The notes: generated by a model from the letters alone, not told the origin. Counted from the first letter of the stretch, positions 6,633-15,049 are shown. The stretch is 64,000 bases of DNA from Dokdonella_A soli (GCF_039523175.1 NZ_BAAAEU010000015.1:1-64000); one strand, 5' to 3'. A program made the numbers and translations.

Positions 6633-8968
6633 CTCTGTCGCGTGCGCTGGCTCTGTTTGAGGCCGCACTGGCGCTGCCACCGGATCACCGCGAGGCATTT
6701 CTGCACGCGCACGCCGACGACGCGGCACTGCTGATCGAGGTCGAATCATTGCTGGCCTCCCACCAGGCCAGCGTCGGATTTCTAGAGTCCGTTCCAGAGA
6801 TTTTTCAGCAACGCACACTGGGTGCCTATCGGTTGCTGAAACCGCTTGGCGCGGGCGGTATGGGCCGCGTTTATCTGGCGGAGCGCGCCGATGGCGCGTT
6901 CGATCAGCAGGCGGCGATCAAGGTGCTGGCCAGCACGCTTGCCGACGCCGATTCGGTGCGCCGCGCCGAGGCCGAGCGTAATTTTCTGGCGCGACTGGAA
7001 CATCCGCATATCGCTCGCATCATGGATGGCGGCAGCACGCCCGAGGGCCAGCCCTACGTGGTGATGGAGTACGTCGATGGCCAGCCCATCGATCAGTATT
7101 GCCAGGCACAGCGGCTGGATTTGCGCGCGCGCATTTTGCTGTTTTTGCAGGTGCTCTCAGCAGTGGAGGCCGCCCATCGCGCGCTGATCGTGCATCGCGA
7201 CATCAAGCCCGGCAACATTCTGGTGACCCACGCAGGCCAGACCAAACTGCTGGATTTCGGCATTGCCAAATCGCTCGACGGCAGCGTTGCAGGCGGTGCA
7301 ACGCAGGGTCAGCGCGGGCCGCTGACGCCGGATTACGCCAGCCCCGAGCAGCTTGCGGGCCGTCAACTGACCACCGCCTGCGATGTCTATTCGCTGGGTC
7401 TGGTGTTGTACGAACTACTGACCGGCCACCGTGCGCATGTGCGCACTCATCGCACGCTCGCGGAAATCGAACATGCTATTACTTCGCAGCCGCCGTCGCT
7501 GCCTTCGGGCAATCTGGATGCGCAGAAGTTGTCGATCTCCCAACGCGAGCAGCGTGACTGGCGACGACGATTGGCGGGCGATCTGGATCGCGTGCTGCTA
7601 AAAGCATTGGAACCCGAACCGACGCAACGCTATGGTTCGGCGCAGGTGTTTGCCGATGACCTGCAGCGCTGGCTGGATGGCCGACCGGTGGCGGCACGCG
7701 CCGCCGGTACACTGGATCGAGCGCGCAAGTTTGTCAAACGCAATCGGCTGGCCGTGAGCGCCGCTGCCGCCATTCTGTTGTCGCTGTCGATTGGCCTGCT
7801 GCTGGCCGCCGAGCAGGCGAGAATCGCCCGCGCTCAGGCCGACAGCGCGCGGCTCGCCAACCGGTTTTTGATCGACATGATTGGCAATGCCGATCTGCTG
7901 GTCAGCGGCCACATGCCCAGCCTGATGGATGCATTGGATCGCGCCGCGCCAACGATCCCCGAGCGTCTGGCCGGCCAACCACAACTGGAGGGCGAGGTGC
8001 GCCTGGCGCTGGGCCACGCCTATCTGTCGCTTGAGAAACTGGACGCCGCAGGCGCGCAACTGCGGCCGGCCGAAGCGCTGCTAAAGACCTGTGCGTGCCC
8101 CTCGTACGCTGACGCGCAGATGCAGTTGGCCATTCTGGATTGGTGGGCGGGGCACGACGCCGAGGCCGAGCGCAAGATGCAATCTGCGATTTCGCTTCTG
8201 GACGCCAATCCCCAAACCAGCGATGCGCTGGCAAGCGCGTTGAACACCTACGCCGCGCTGCTCAATGATATGGGCCGCTTCAACGATGCGATTGCGATCA
8301 TTGAACGCACGCAGCGACTGATCGACGCCGGTGCACCGATCAGCGCGCGCGAACGCGCCGGCTTGCTGGGCAATCTGGGCTATGCCCGCGATGGATTGGG
8401 CCAGGTCGATGCGGCCATCAGCGCGCACACGGCAGCGCTGCACGCATTTGAGCAGGCGCTACCGTCAGTGCACCCGGATATTGCCGTCAGCCTCAACAAT
8501 CTGGCGATGGCGCTGCAAACCGCTAGCCGCCGCGATGAAGCGCTGGCGGCGTTTCGCCGCTCGCTTGAAATTCGCCGCGCGTTTGCCGGTGCTGACAACT
8601 CAATGACGGTGAAAGCGCAAACCAATCTAGCGGTGTTTTTGGCAGACAGCGGCCAGCACGATGAAGCGCGCACGATGATTGCCGAGGCACTGGCCCACGC
8701 CACCAAGGCCTACGGTCCCGATCGCGTTGCCTTGGCCAACACGTATGCTGCTGCCGCACGGGTGGCGATGGCCACCAACGATGCCGCAAGCGCTATCGAA
8801 CAGGCCAACACCGCATTGGCGCTATACGCCAAGGCAGAAACCGTCGATCCACACTATCCGGAGCGCGCCCGTGCCACGTTGGCGCAAGCGCAAGCCCAAG
8901 CCCAAGCCCAAGCCCAACACGCACCGGAGCGGACACACACCCAAAAGCAACTGAGTGCTGGCAAATAG
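6629..8968 (+). CDS. membrane Ser/Thr protein kinase with C-terminal TPRs
   Basis: The product has 779 residues. After a 60-residue N-terminal region comes a complete Hanks-type kinase domain: glycine loop GAGGMG (74-79), K98, HRDIKPGN (189-196), DFG (209-211) and SPEQ for the activation segment end. One transmembrane helix is at about 374-394. The roughly 385-residue C-terminal, probably periplasmic, part is built of TPR-like helices. All catalytic residues are present, so it should be active. It overlaps the upstream sigma gene by 4 bp, so the two likely form a signalling pair in which the TPR part senses an envelope cue. The last 30 residues include an AQAQ run encoded by a 6-bp tandem repeat. 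Confidence 0.92.
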   Translation: MTLSRALALFEAALALPPDHREAFLHAHADDAALLIEVESLLASHQASVGFLESVPEIFQQRTLGAYRLLKPLGAGGMGRVYLAERADGAFDQQAAIKVLASTLADADSVRRAEAERNFLARLEHPHIARIMDGGSTPEGQPYVVMEYVDGQPIDQYCQAQRLDLRARILLFLQVLSAVEAAHRALIVHRDIKPGNILVTHAGQTKLLDFGIAKSLDGSVAGGATQGQRGPLTPDYASPEQLAGRQLTTACDVYSLGLVLYELLTGHRAHVRTHRTLAEIEHAITSQPPSLPSGNLDAQKLSISQREQRDWRRRLAGDLDRVLLKALEPEPTQRYGSAQVFADDLQRWLDGRPVAARAAGTLDRARKFVKRNRLAVSAAAAILLSLSIGLLLAAEQARIARAQADSARLANRFLIDMIGNADLLVSGHMPSLMDALDRAAPTIPERLAGQPQLEGEVRLALGHAYLSLEKLDAAGAQLRPAEALLKTCACPSYADAQMQLAILDWWAGHDAEAERKMQSAISLLDANPQTSDALASALNTYAALLNDMGRFNDAIAIIERTQRLIDAGAPISARERAGLLGNLGYARDGLGQVDAAISAHTAALHAFEQALPSVHPDIAVSLNNLAMALQTASRRDEALAAFRRSLEIRRAFAGADNSMTVKAQTNLAVFLADSGQHDEARTMIAEALAHATKAYGPDRVALANTYAAAARVAMATNDAASAIEQANTALALYAKAETVDPHYPERARATLAQAQAQAQAQAQHAPERTHTQKQLSAGK
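8885..8914 (+). repeat. in-frame hexanucleotide repeat in kinase 3' end
   Basis: Five tandem units of caagc(g/c) encode alternating Gln-Ala near the kinase C-terminus. Because the unit is 6 bp, copy number changes would lengthen or shorten the tail without shifting the frame. Confidence 0.8.
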
Positions 8969-8976
8969 CAGGGCAG

Positions 8977-9144
8977 TCTCAAACATTTGCTTGGGATGCG
9001 CCGCACCTGTACTTCACCGTACGCGAACCATTTCCGGGCCAGACCACGCAGGCGAGTCTGGTTTTCGGGCAGGTGAAAGAGGGTCAGCCGCTGCGATTGG
9101 TTTCGCAGATGCCCGACCAGTCGTCAGGCGAAGCTCGCGAGTGA
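8977..9144 (+). pseudogene. 3' remnant of an unidentified gene
   Basis: A plus-strand frame without its own start reads AWDAPHLYFTVREPFPGQ and then SLVFGQVKEGQPLRLVSQMP before a stop at 9142-9144. The composition and pattern look protein-like, unlike the surrounding frames, but I cannot name the family. It starts where the kinase gene stops and is followed by transposase debris, so it is probably a truncated coding sequence left by insertion or deletion. Confidence 0.3.
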
Positions 9145-9296
9145 AGAGGCGATGCAGCATGCCCTCGTTGAGGGCATTCCGCTGGCGGCGGGCGTTCTCT
9201 ATCCGGTTTTCTGTCTGCTCTTGAGCCCAATGATCGCGGCACTCGCAAGAGCACGGACGGCAATCTCCGCACCGGCTACAGAACGCCGGCGCGACT

Positions 9297-9470
9297 TTGT
9301 CACTTCAAATAGCGTTTCTGACCCAAGAACAACGCGATGGCTTCGGGCGTTATGTCGACGCGCCAAGCCGTGAAGAGCTCGAGCGATATTTCCACCTGAG
9401 CGACGACGACTACAAGATCCTCAAGCCGCTACGCCCCAAACTGCTCCACTCGAAAGTGGACTACAAAGCC
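9297..9470 (+). pseudogene. N-terminal fragment of a Tn3-family transposase
   Basis: From a TTG start the frame reads FLTQEQRDGFGRYVDAPSRE and LERYFHLSDDDY, which matches the N-terminal DUF4158 region of Tn3-family transposases. Homology seems to stop at about residue 45, and the frame ends at 9689 with no catalytic DDE domain. No resolvase or 38-bp terminal repeats were recognised. It is therefore a dead fragment of a much larger gene, consistent with past Tn3-type insertion just upstream of the blaI operon. Confidence 0.65.
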
Positions 9471-9685
9471 GAGATCGCATTCTCGTTAGCGAACGCGAAC
9501 TCTCGACCCCTTTCTGCCGTTCACGAACGGCAGGTTTCGCGAAAGCTAACGGCAGAACGCGTTGGTCTGCGCGGGATCCTGTCCGACCTGCCGGTGCTCA
9601 CAAGGGATTCAGTTCGGTCGTCGGACTTGCGCATCGCGCGAAGTCCCATTCGCCAGCGCATCCGCGACCTGTTGGCAGGCGTCTG

Positions 9686-9724
9686 TTGACAAAATACTAA
9701 TACTATAGTACTAATATTGCAGTA
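9686..9724 (+). promoter_or_regulatory. blaI promoter with BlaI/MecI-type operator
   Basis: A consensus -35 TTGACA (9686-9691) is followed by an AT-rich segment with TACTAA (9695-9700), the perfect palindrome TACTATAGTA (9701-9710), and TACTAATATTGCAGTA (9709-9724). A plausible -10 lies within it. The half-site TACTAA recurs in the palindrome before the S41 protease gene, which suggests autoregulation by the adjacent BlaI-family repressor. Confidence 0.7.
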
Positions 9725-9747
9725 GAAGGCCTAGAGAGCGTCCATTG

Positions 9748-10131
9748 ATGTCCGCCCCTCATCCAACTGAACGCGAATTGGCGATCCTCCGCGTGCTGTG
9801 GAGCCGCAATACACCGGCTACCGTACACGAGGTTCACGACGTTCTTTTGCGCAACAAGGATACGGCTTATACGACCGTACTGAAGATCCTGACCATCATG
9901 AGCGAGAAGGGACTGGTGCGTCGGGACGAATCCGAACGCATGCACCGTTTTGTCCCCGTGCATGCCGAGCCGGTGGTGCAGTCATCCCTGTTGAAGGACC
10001 TGATGCGCCGCGCGTTCTCTGGTTCGGCATTGAAACTCGTGCAGCGGGCCCTGGACGACGACACCGCCAGCGACGAAGAGCTCGACGCGATCGCTAAGCT
10101 TATCGCCAAAGCCAAGGCAAAGCGGAAGTGA
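9748..10131 (+). CDS. blaI: BlaI/MecI-family transcriptional repressor
   Basis: The 127-residue winged-helix protein shows the BlaI/MecI N-terminal pattern (LAILRVLWSRNTPATVHEVH, then TAYTTVLKILTIMSEKGLV) that forms the DNA-binding domain, followed by a helical dimerisation tail. The family represses its own operon and target genes and is released by proteolysis triggered by an M56 membrane peptidase. That partner follows only 5 bp downstream. The start at 9748 is the ATG directly after an in-frame TTG. The nearby target seems to be a secreted protease gene, not a beta-lactamase. Confidence 0.9.
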   Translation: MSAPHPTERELAILRVLWSRNTPATVHEVHDVLLRNKDTAYTTVLKILTIMSEKGLVRRDESERMHRFVPVHAEPVVQSSLLKDLMRRAFSGSALKLVQRALDDDTASDEELDAIAKLIAKAKAKRK

Positions 10132-10136
10132 GATAG

Positions 10137-11639
10137 ATGGACACGCTGTGGAACGCCCAATACGCCATTGCCCCGGCCTTCGCGAATGCACTTCTGAATT
10201 CGCTGTGGCAAGACGCGCTGCTCGCGTTGCTCGCGACAGCGAGTTTTTCCGTGCTCGAACGACGCAGCGCAGCGCTTCGTCATGTCGTGGGAATGGTCTT
10301 TCTGCTGGCCATGGTGGTAGCACCGTTTCTGAGCTTTGCGATTTCCTGGGAGGAACCTGGGACGACGCTGAACATCGGCTTCCTCCCAGCCGTGTCCGGG
10401 CCGCGACTGAATGCGACGACCGGTGTTTTCTTGCAGGAATCCAATGGCGTTGCCGTTGCGATGTCGCTGCTGTGGCTGCTGGGCGCGGCGCTGATGCTCG
10501 TGCGACAGCTGGGTGGCTTGCGGCTGATCAGAACTCTTGACCGGCAAGCATTCCATGAGCTGCCGCCCGTTTGGCAGCGCCGTGTCCAGGCCTTGCAGCA
10601 AGTCCTGGGCATTTCGCGCACGGTGGCGGTTCGCCTGGCGGACAACGTGGTCTCGCCGTTTTCCGCCCGCTTTTTCCGTCCGGTCATCTGGCTGCCGGTG
10701 TCGATGCTGACGCAGTTGGCGCCGGATCAGGTCGAGGCCTTGCTGGCCCATGAACTCGCGCACATCCGCCGTGCGGATTGGCTGTGGAACGGGCTGCAAT
10801 GCGTAGCCGAGTCCTTGCTGTTCTTTCATCCGGCTGCGTGGTGGTTGAGTCGGCGCATTCGGCAGGAACGCGAACATGCCTGTGATGATCTGGCAGTGGG
10901 CGCAAATGGGAACGCCATTGCCTTGGCCGAGGCGCTCGCAGCATTGGAGCGTCAACGTCTCCCTTTTCCGCAACTTGTACTCGCAGCCCATGGAGGCTCA
11001 CTCATGCAACGCATCACCCGTCTGTTGTCCGGACCACCTTCACGCCCTCGCTGGCGTGTGCCGGTTGGTCTGTTCGTATTGCTGTGCTCCGGCACCTTGC
11101 TTGCCGCTGGCATTGTTCTGCCAAACCACAAGCTGCCCAATCTGAAAATCGAGTCGTCGACCGATGGTGCACTCGCTCCAGGGGACTTTCGCGCGATCAC
11201 CGCCGATGGCCTCGACAAGCGGCGCTACTATCGGATCAGTATGGATGGGCAAGATCGCCCCATCGAGATCTACACGGAAGACCAGCAGGCCAAACCTATC
11301 GATGGCAAGGTGCGCACCTGGCTGAGTGAAGTAACGAAGTTGAGTGCTCCCCCGGAAATGCCAATCATGCCGGTGATGCCTGAGGGCTTGTTCGATAAGG
11401 TCACTTCGGATGCGCGCGTGACGGCGATGTTGGGAAGTCCGATCGAGGTCTCGGCGGATTCGGTGCACGGCAACCTGGATGTCTGGGGAGCGGACAACTC
11501 CAGCGGCGAAGCCGGGCTTACCGTCATCGTGTCCGGTCCCAAAGGCCGCGCGCGGGTCAGTTTCTCCGGCGAGCGTCACGATGGCGTCTGGCAAGTTTCA
11601 ACACTAAGCATCAACCCAGCCGTCGGCGCTGCTCAATGA
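10137..11639 (+). CDS. BlaR1-type M56 membrane peptidase with Coa1-like sensor
   Basis: This 500-residue integral membrane protein has three N-terminal helices and then a cytoplasmic-side zinc peptidase segment with HELAH (205-209) and the downstream EREHACD (246 on), the M56 signature. A fourth helix is at about 308-328. In BlaR1 and MecR1 the C-terminus is a penicillin-binding domain with SxxK. Here that domain is absent and is replaced by about 170 residues ending in ARVTAMLGSPIEV, then IVSGPKGRARVSFSGERHDG and W, which resembles Coa1-type (cytochrome oxidase assembly factor 1) domains. It presumably senses something other than beta-lactams and signals by cleaving the adjacent BlaI. Confidence 0.85.
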   Translation: MDTLWNAQYAIAPAFANALLNSLWQDALLALLATASFSVLERRSAALRHVVGMVFLLAMVVAPFLSFAISWEEPGTTLNIGFLPAVSGPRLNATTGVFLQESNGVAVAMSLLWLLGAALMLVRQLGGLRLIRTLDRQAFHELPPVWQRRVQALQQVLGISRTVAVRLADNVVSPFSARFFRPVIWLPVSMLTQLAPDQVEALLAHELAHIRRADWLWNGLQCVAESLLFFHPAAWWLSRRIRQEREHACDDLAVGANGNAIALAEALAALERQRLPFPQLVLAAHGGSLMQRITRLLSGPPSRPRWRVPVGLFVLLCSGTLLAAGIVLPNHKLPNLKIESSTDGALAPGDFRAITADGLDKRRYYRISMDGQDRPIEIYTEDQQAKPIDGKVRTWLSEVTKLSAPPEMPIMPVMPEGLFDKVTSDARVTAMLGSPIEVSADSVHGNLDVWGADNSSGEAGLTVIVSGPKGRARVSFSGERHDGVWQVSTLSINPAVGAAQ

Positions 11640-11665
11640 GGGCGAAAACGAGACAGCACTGTATC

Positions 11666-11699
11666 CAACGACAGTGGCGATGCGCCGTTGCTTTTTTTT
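11666..11699 (+). terminator. rho-independent terminator after the blaI operon
   Basis: CAACG...CGTTG arms enclose a GGCG-atg-CGCC tip (11666-11690), followed by C and eight T residues (11692-11699). The hairpin and T-tract end the blaI/M56 transcript, so the S41 gene needs its own promoter. Confidence 0.65.
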
Positions 11700-11706
11700 A
11701 ATCAGA

Positions 11707-11726
11707 ACTACTAACGTATTAGTAGT
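11707..11726. promoter_or_regulatory. palindromic BlaI-type operator before S41 gene
   Basis: The sequence ACTACTAAcgtaTTAGTAGT is an inverted repeat with perfect 8-bp arms, ending 17 bp upstream of the protease start codon. Its TACTAA half-site is the same as in the blaI promoter, so the BlaI repressor probably controls this gene too. Confidence 0.72.
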
Positions 11727-11743
11727 CAACTCGAGGGATACCC

Positions 11744-12838
11744 ATGAACAAGTTTCAATTTCTCACAGCGTCCTTGCTGCTGGGGCTCAGCCGCGCAAGC
11801 GTCGCCCTGGCAGAGGATCAGACTCCCCCCGCCATCGGCAACACTGAGCGCAAGGAAGTCATCGAAGCCCTGGCCAGACAATTGCGAACCAACTACGTCT
11901 TCCCGGACGTGGCGAAACGACTGGCGACAACGCTTGCAGACAAGCAAGCGAAAGGCGACTACGCGGCGGCGAAAACCGCAAACACGTTCGCCGAAGCGCT
12001 GACGCATGACCTGCGCGACCTGGGCAAGGACGGCCATTTCGTGGTGGGCTTTGATCCTGAGTTTCACCCCCCAGCAGCACAAGCCTCGACCCCAGGCAAA
12101 GAGGAAGTCGCCCGGGAGCGCAAGGAGATCACCGACGCCGCTTTCGGTATTCAGCGGCTGGAGCGACTACCGGGCAACGTCGGCTATCTGGAGCTGCGCA
12201 GTTTTGGTCCGACGGAATTCGTTGGCGCCGCATACTCTTCGGCAATGTCGCTGCTCTCGGGCACGGATGCGCTCATCATCGATTTGCGCCGCAATGGTGG
12301 TGGCGAGCCGAACAGTGTGGCCAACCTGCTAAGTCACTTCTTTGCCGAGGGTGACGAGCGCCACCTCAACGATATCTACTCGCGCCCGGAAAACACCACG
12401 CATCAGTACTGGACCAATCCGAGCGTTGGCGAACGCTACGTCAAGCCGGTCTATGTGCTGACCTCCGCCCGCACCTATTCCGGTGGCGAGGAATGCGCCT
12501 ACGACTTTCAGACGCAAAAGCGCGCGATCCTGGTTGGCGAAACCACCGGCGGTGGCGCCAATCCGGGACTACCGGTCGCACTTGGGCACGGCTTTGCGGC
12601 CTTCATCCCGAGTGGGAGGGCGATCAATCCCCTGACCCACACCAACTGGGAACATGCCGGTGTGAAACCGGACATCGCCGTCCCTGCGGCAAAGGCCGAG
12701 CAAACCGCCTATGCCGCCATCCTCCGCACACTTCTTGCCAGCTCGACTGATTCGGAGCAACGCGAAGAACTCCAGCACGATCTGGCCAATGCGGAAAGAG
12801 GGGAAAGCGATCCGCCGAACTACTTGCCGCACCAGTAG
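11744..12838 (+). CDS. secreted S41-family (IRBP/tricorn-like) peptidase
   Basis: The 364-residue protein has a signal peptide (about residues 1-23) and the single-domain layout of IRBP-like S41 peptidases. The candidate catalytic residues are His98 in GKDGHF, Ser246 in TYSGGEE and Glu266 in GETTGGGA, preceded by the core strand DALIIDLRRNGGGEP. No PDZ domain is seen. It should be a periplasmic peptidase acting on unfolded or C-terminal peptide substrates. The gene has a GAGGG ribosome-binding site and its own palindromic operator. It lies directly after the BlaI/M56 pair, so it is likely the effector of that sensor. Confidence 0.9.
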   Translation: MNKFQFLTASLLLGLSRASVALAEDQTPPAIGNTERKEVIEALARQLRTNYVFPDVAKRLATTLADKQAKGDYAAAKTANTFAEALTHDLRDLGKDGHFVVGFDPEFHPPAAQASTPGKEEVARERKEITDAAFGIQRLERLPGNVGYLELRSFGPTEFVGAAYSSAMSLLSGTDALIIDLRRNGGGEPNSVANLLSHFFAEGDERHLNDIYSRPENTTHQYWTNPSVGERYVKPVYVLTSARTYSGGEECAYDFQTQKRAILVGETTGGGANPGLPVALGHGFAAFIPSGRAINPLTHTNWEHAGVKPDIAVPAAKAEQTAYAAILRTLLASSTDSEQREELQHDLANAERGESDPPNYLPHQ

Positions 12839-12843
12839 GCACC

Positions 12844-12882
12844 GTTCCTCCGCCTCGGCCGATTCTGCCAAGGCGGAGGAAC
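12844..12882. terminator. hairpin after S41 gene
   Basis: Perfect 12-bp arms gttcctccgcct and aggcggaggaac flank a 15-base loop, 5 bp after the protease stop codon. There is no T-tract, so it may act as a transcript-stabilising hairpin or an atypical terminator. Confidence 0.6.
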
Positions 12883-13149
12883 CCACCCAGCAGGGCGCAG
12901 GTAGGTATTCGGCCTCGTGGTGAGCATTCGGACCATCATGGACTCCGCGAAACCGTCGCCAATCGTCCCACCCGCACCGCACCGCGCGACGCGTCAATTC
13001 TAGAGTTGCTGTTGTGAAAAGATTCGCCACTATTTGGAGCGCCGCTTGCGGGAAGCCAGTTTGGGGTAACGTCCGTCAGGAGTTGGCCGACTGCGGACCG
13101 ATGACGGCGCAAGCCGGCAGACCAAGAGATCAGACTGTCGACGGTAAGG

Positions 13150-13192
13150 GGAGCACTTTGGGGTGGCCACAAGCGGAGCACTTTGGGTGGCC
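13150..13192. repeat. 25-bp tandem pair resembling an IS21-family end
   Basis: The motif ggagcactttgggGTGGCC occurs at 13150-13168 and, one base shorter, at 13175-13192, a 25-bp period. Its reverse complement (GGCCAC...AAAGTGCTCC) resembles the pairs at 14310-14359 and 27653-27690. No istA/istB genes are present. Confidence 0.6.
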
Positions 13193-13649
13193 GCCGGGGG
13201 TCAGCTTGCCTTCGTCGCTCGATTGCAGGTACCCATCATGAGTTGGAGAACGATAGTGGTTAGCAAGAACACAATTCGCCTAGGCACAATGAGGCCTTCT
13301 CATTTCAGGTTGCGACCGACGATCAGGCAGGCGGAAACCGATCGCCTGTGGGACGCGATCGTCAGCAACGGCGGCCAGGAAGCGCTCGCGGCTGGTGCAA
13401 GGACAAGTGGCGCCGGTCGTGGCAGATCACGCCACGGGTCCTCACGGAAGCAATCACCGATCCAGATCGTGCGGCTAGCGTTCGTTCGTGCCGGTTGAGA
13501 GCGGCTGGTATGGGTCGACAGCGGAAGCCAGCCCCGACTGTATAAACATCCAAGCATTCACCCTCACTTGCATCAGCTATAGCCGTCGGGCCGAGAGAGG
13601 GTTTTCAGTCGGTTCTGGCGTCAGGTCGAAAGTGCGAAGGAGCAAGTTT

Positions 13650-13724
13650 GGCCAACTTATGCCTTCACACCGCGGCCAACTTATGCCTTCACGCACAGCG
13701 TTGACTACGAGGCATAAGTTGTCC
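13650..13724. repeat. tandem pair copy B plus inverted partial copy
   Basis: The 48-bp block of 4226-4273 recurs at 13650-13697 with one substitution. Only 11 bp further on, gaggcataagttgtcc (13709-13724) is an inverted partial copy. The two facing ends with almost nothing between them look like an insertion element that has lost its interior. Confidence 0.6.
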
Positions 13725-13834
13725 GAGAGGACAGCAAACCCAGATCAAATGCTGGCGCGACGCAGAATCTCCGTGGCAAATGTCATGAACTCTTGTATGG
13801 CGTATCTCGACTGGGCATGGTGTGCGAGCGCCGG

Positions 13835-14221
13835 CTACCGCATCCCAGAATCGCAAATGATCGCCACGCGGGCGATCTGGTTCGCGCGGACCGTGGCCTC
13901 GACCGCTTCGCAACGCGGCAACACGGCGCGTTGAACATCGACCCGGATCTCATATGTGCCCGCGGGCACAGCCACCGTGAACTGCCCTTGCGCATCGGTG
14001 GTCGCGTGAGCCACGACGCTACCCTGGACGTCGCGTAGCTGCACCATCACGCCCCGATAGGGGACTGCGTCCGGCTCGCCGGCACGCTGCGGCCCAGGGC
14101 GAGCGGGCGACATGCTCACCGTTCCGCTCACTCCAGTGAAGTTACTCGCACCCATGCAGGGCAATGCCAACACAGCCATCGCGCCGGCGCCTAGCACATA
14201 CACGCGCATTCCATGCCACAT
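13835..14221 (-). CDS. secreted carboxypeptidase-regulatory-like domain protein
   Basis: This is a 128-residue exported protein with a signal peptide (residues 1-25: YVLGAGAMAVLALPCMGA). The mature part carries a prealbumin-like/carboxypeptidase-regulatory beta-sandwich pattern: GVMVQLRDVQGSVVAHATTD, then GQFTVAVPAGTYEIRV. Such small domains occur alone or as stalks of surface proteins and bind other proteins or sugars. Two cysteines near the C-terminus (PRCEAVE, IICDSG) may form a disulfide. The ATG at 14221 is 8 bp after GGAG; an ATG four codons later is also possible. The gene sits among insertion scars and has no operon partner. Confidence 0.65.
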   Translation of the reverse strand: MWHGMRVYVLGAGAMAVLALPCMGASNFTGVSGTVSMSPARPGPQRAGEPDAVPYRGVMVQLRDVQGSVVAHATTDAQGQFTVAVPAGTYEIRVDVQRAVLPRCEAVEATVRANQIARVAIICDSGMR

Positions 14222-14309
14222 GAGATCGACTCCGGTAGTTGGGATGGCGACGCGCCAACGCCGCGCACAACCTTATGCTGCAATCATTGTCATTTCTCAT
14301 AGCCCCGGC

Positions 14310-14359
14310 GGCCACCTTAAAGTGCGCCACCTGTGGCCGGGTCAAAATGCTCCACCGCT
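14310..14359. repeat. 25-bp tandem pair resembling an IS21-family end
   Basis: GGCCACCTTAAAGTGCGCCACC (14310 on) and GGCCGGGTCAAAATGCTCCACC (14335 on) are diverged copies with a 25-bp period. They share the AAAGTGCTCCACC-type core with the pair at 27653-27690. No transposase gene is adjacent. Confidence 0.55.
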
Positions 14360-14413
14360 GGCGTTAGTGATGGTAGGTATGAGCTTCCGTTGTCGACCCC
14401 CTGCCAACATTCG

Positions 14414-15049
14414 TCAGCGTCCGCTATTGGGCCCCGTCGGCAGCAGCCGCAGCGTTTTCTCGTCAAATAGCGGATCGTCCTGTCCCACGCGCACGAACAT
14501 CACGCGGTGCGCGTTGTTGCCCGGCTGCGTCTCGAAATACTGAATGCCGTCGGGTGCGTCGCCCCAGTCGCCGCACGCAGGGTCGGGCACGCCATCATCG
14601 GCGGCGTTCTTCTTGTCCATTTCCTTCTGATAAGCGGCATTCGGCAGAAAGGTATACCTTTTTACACTTGGGGGCACGACTTCCTGATAGCCGTGATACG
14701 GCTTCAGTTCGCAGCGCTTGACGAGGGTCTTGTCCGGCGTGTGTTGGTCGAAAATGCGCTTGAGGCCCGCCTCGATCGACTCGTCCTTGTTCAGATCGAA
14801 CGTCTCGATCAGTGCCGCCGGCTCGCCGCCGTCGGAAAAGCGCTCCATCAGGGCATTGCCTTTGACGAAATGGTCAATCTTGCGATCGTGGTAGCCGCAG
14901 CGCTCCACCCACAGCGCCAGGCCCAGCTTTTCGTCGTTGATCTGCTCCCACTTGCAGTCCTTGTCGGCCGCGCGCGAAGGCTTGTCGGATTTCGCCGCAT
15001 GCGCCGCTAGCGGCAGGGTGAGTACGAGTAGCAGCAGGAATTTCTTCAT
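14414..15049 (-). CDS. secreted hypothetical protein
   Basis: The 211-residue protein has a clear signal peptide (KKFLLLLVLTLPLAAHA, residues 1-18). The mature part has four conserved-looking cysteines (DCKWEQI, ERCGYHD, KRCELKP, PACGDWG) and is rich in charged residues. It resembles uncharacterised periplasmic proteins found in Xanthomonadales, but I cannot assign a function. The ATG at 15049 follows GAGG and starts at the signal peptide; the frame is open 13 codons further upstream. It stands alone, with insertion scars downstream. Confidence 0.75.
   Translation of the reverse strand: MKKFLLLLVLTLPLAAHAAKSDKPSRAADKDCKWEQINDEKLGLALWVERCGYHDRKIDHFVKGNALMERFSDGGEPAALIETFDLNKDESIEAGLKRIFDQHTPDKTLVKRCELKPYHGYQEVVPPSVKRYTFLPNAAYQKEMDKKNAADDGVPDPACGDWGDAPDGIQYFETQPGNNAHRVMFVRVGQDDPLFDEKTLRLLPTGPNSGR

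Larger units (their letters stand above)
12883..13834. other. gene-poor region with repeat scars
   Basis: About 950 bp with no convincing coding sequence. It holds two separate tandem-pair scars (13150-13192 and 13650-13724) and otherwise only short frames without ribosome-binding sites or motifs. The pattern suggests decayed insertion sites. Confidence 0.5.

Noticed and set aside
9514..9533. Hairpin CTGCCGTT-cacg-AACGGCAG as terminator
   Set aside because: It lies in transposase debris with no T-tract and no gene ending nearby, so a regulatory role is not supported.
9748..11639. Beta-lactam-inducible blaR1-blaI pair
   Set aside because: The membrane peptidase lacks the penicillin-binding sensor domain, and the adjacent gene is a protease, so beta-lactam sensing is not supported.
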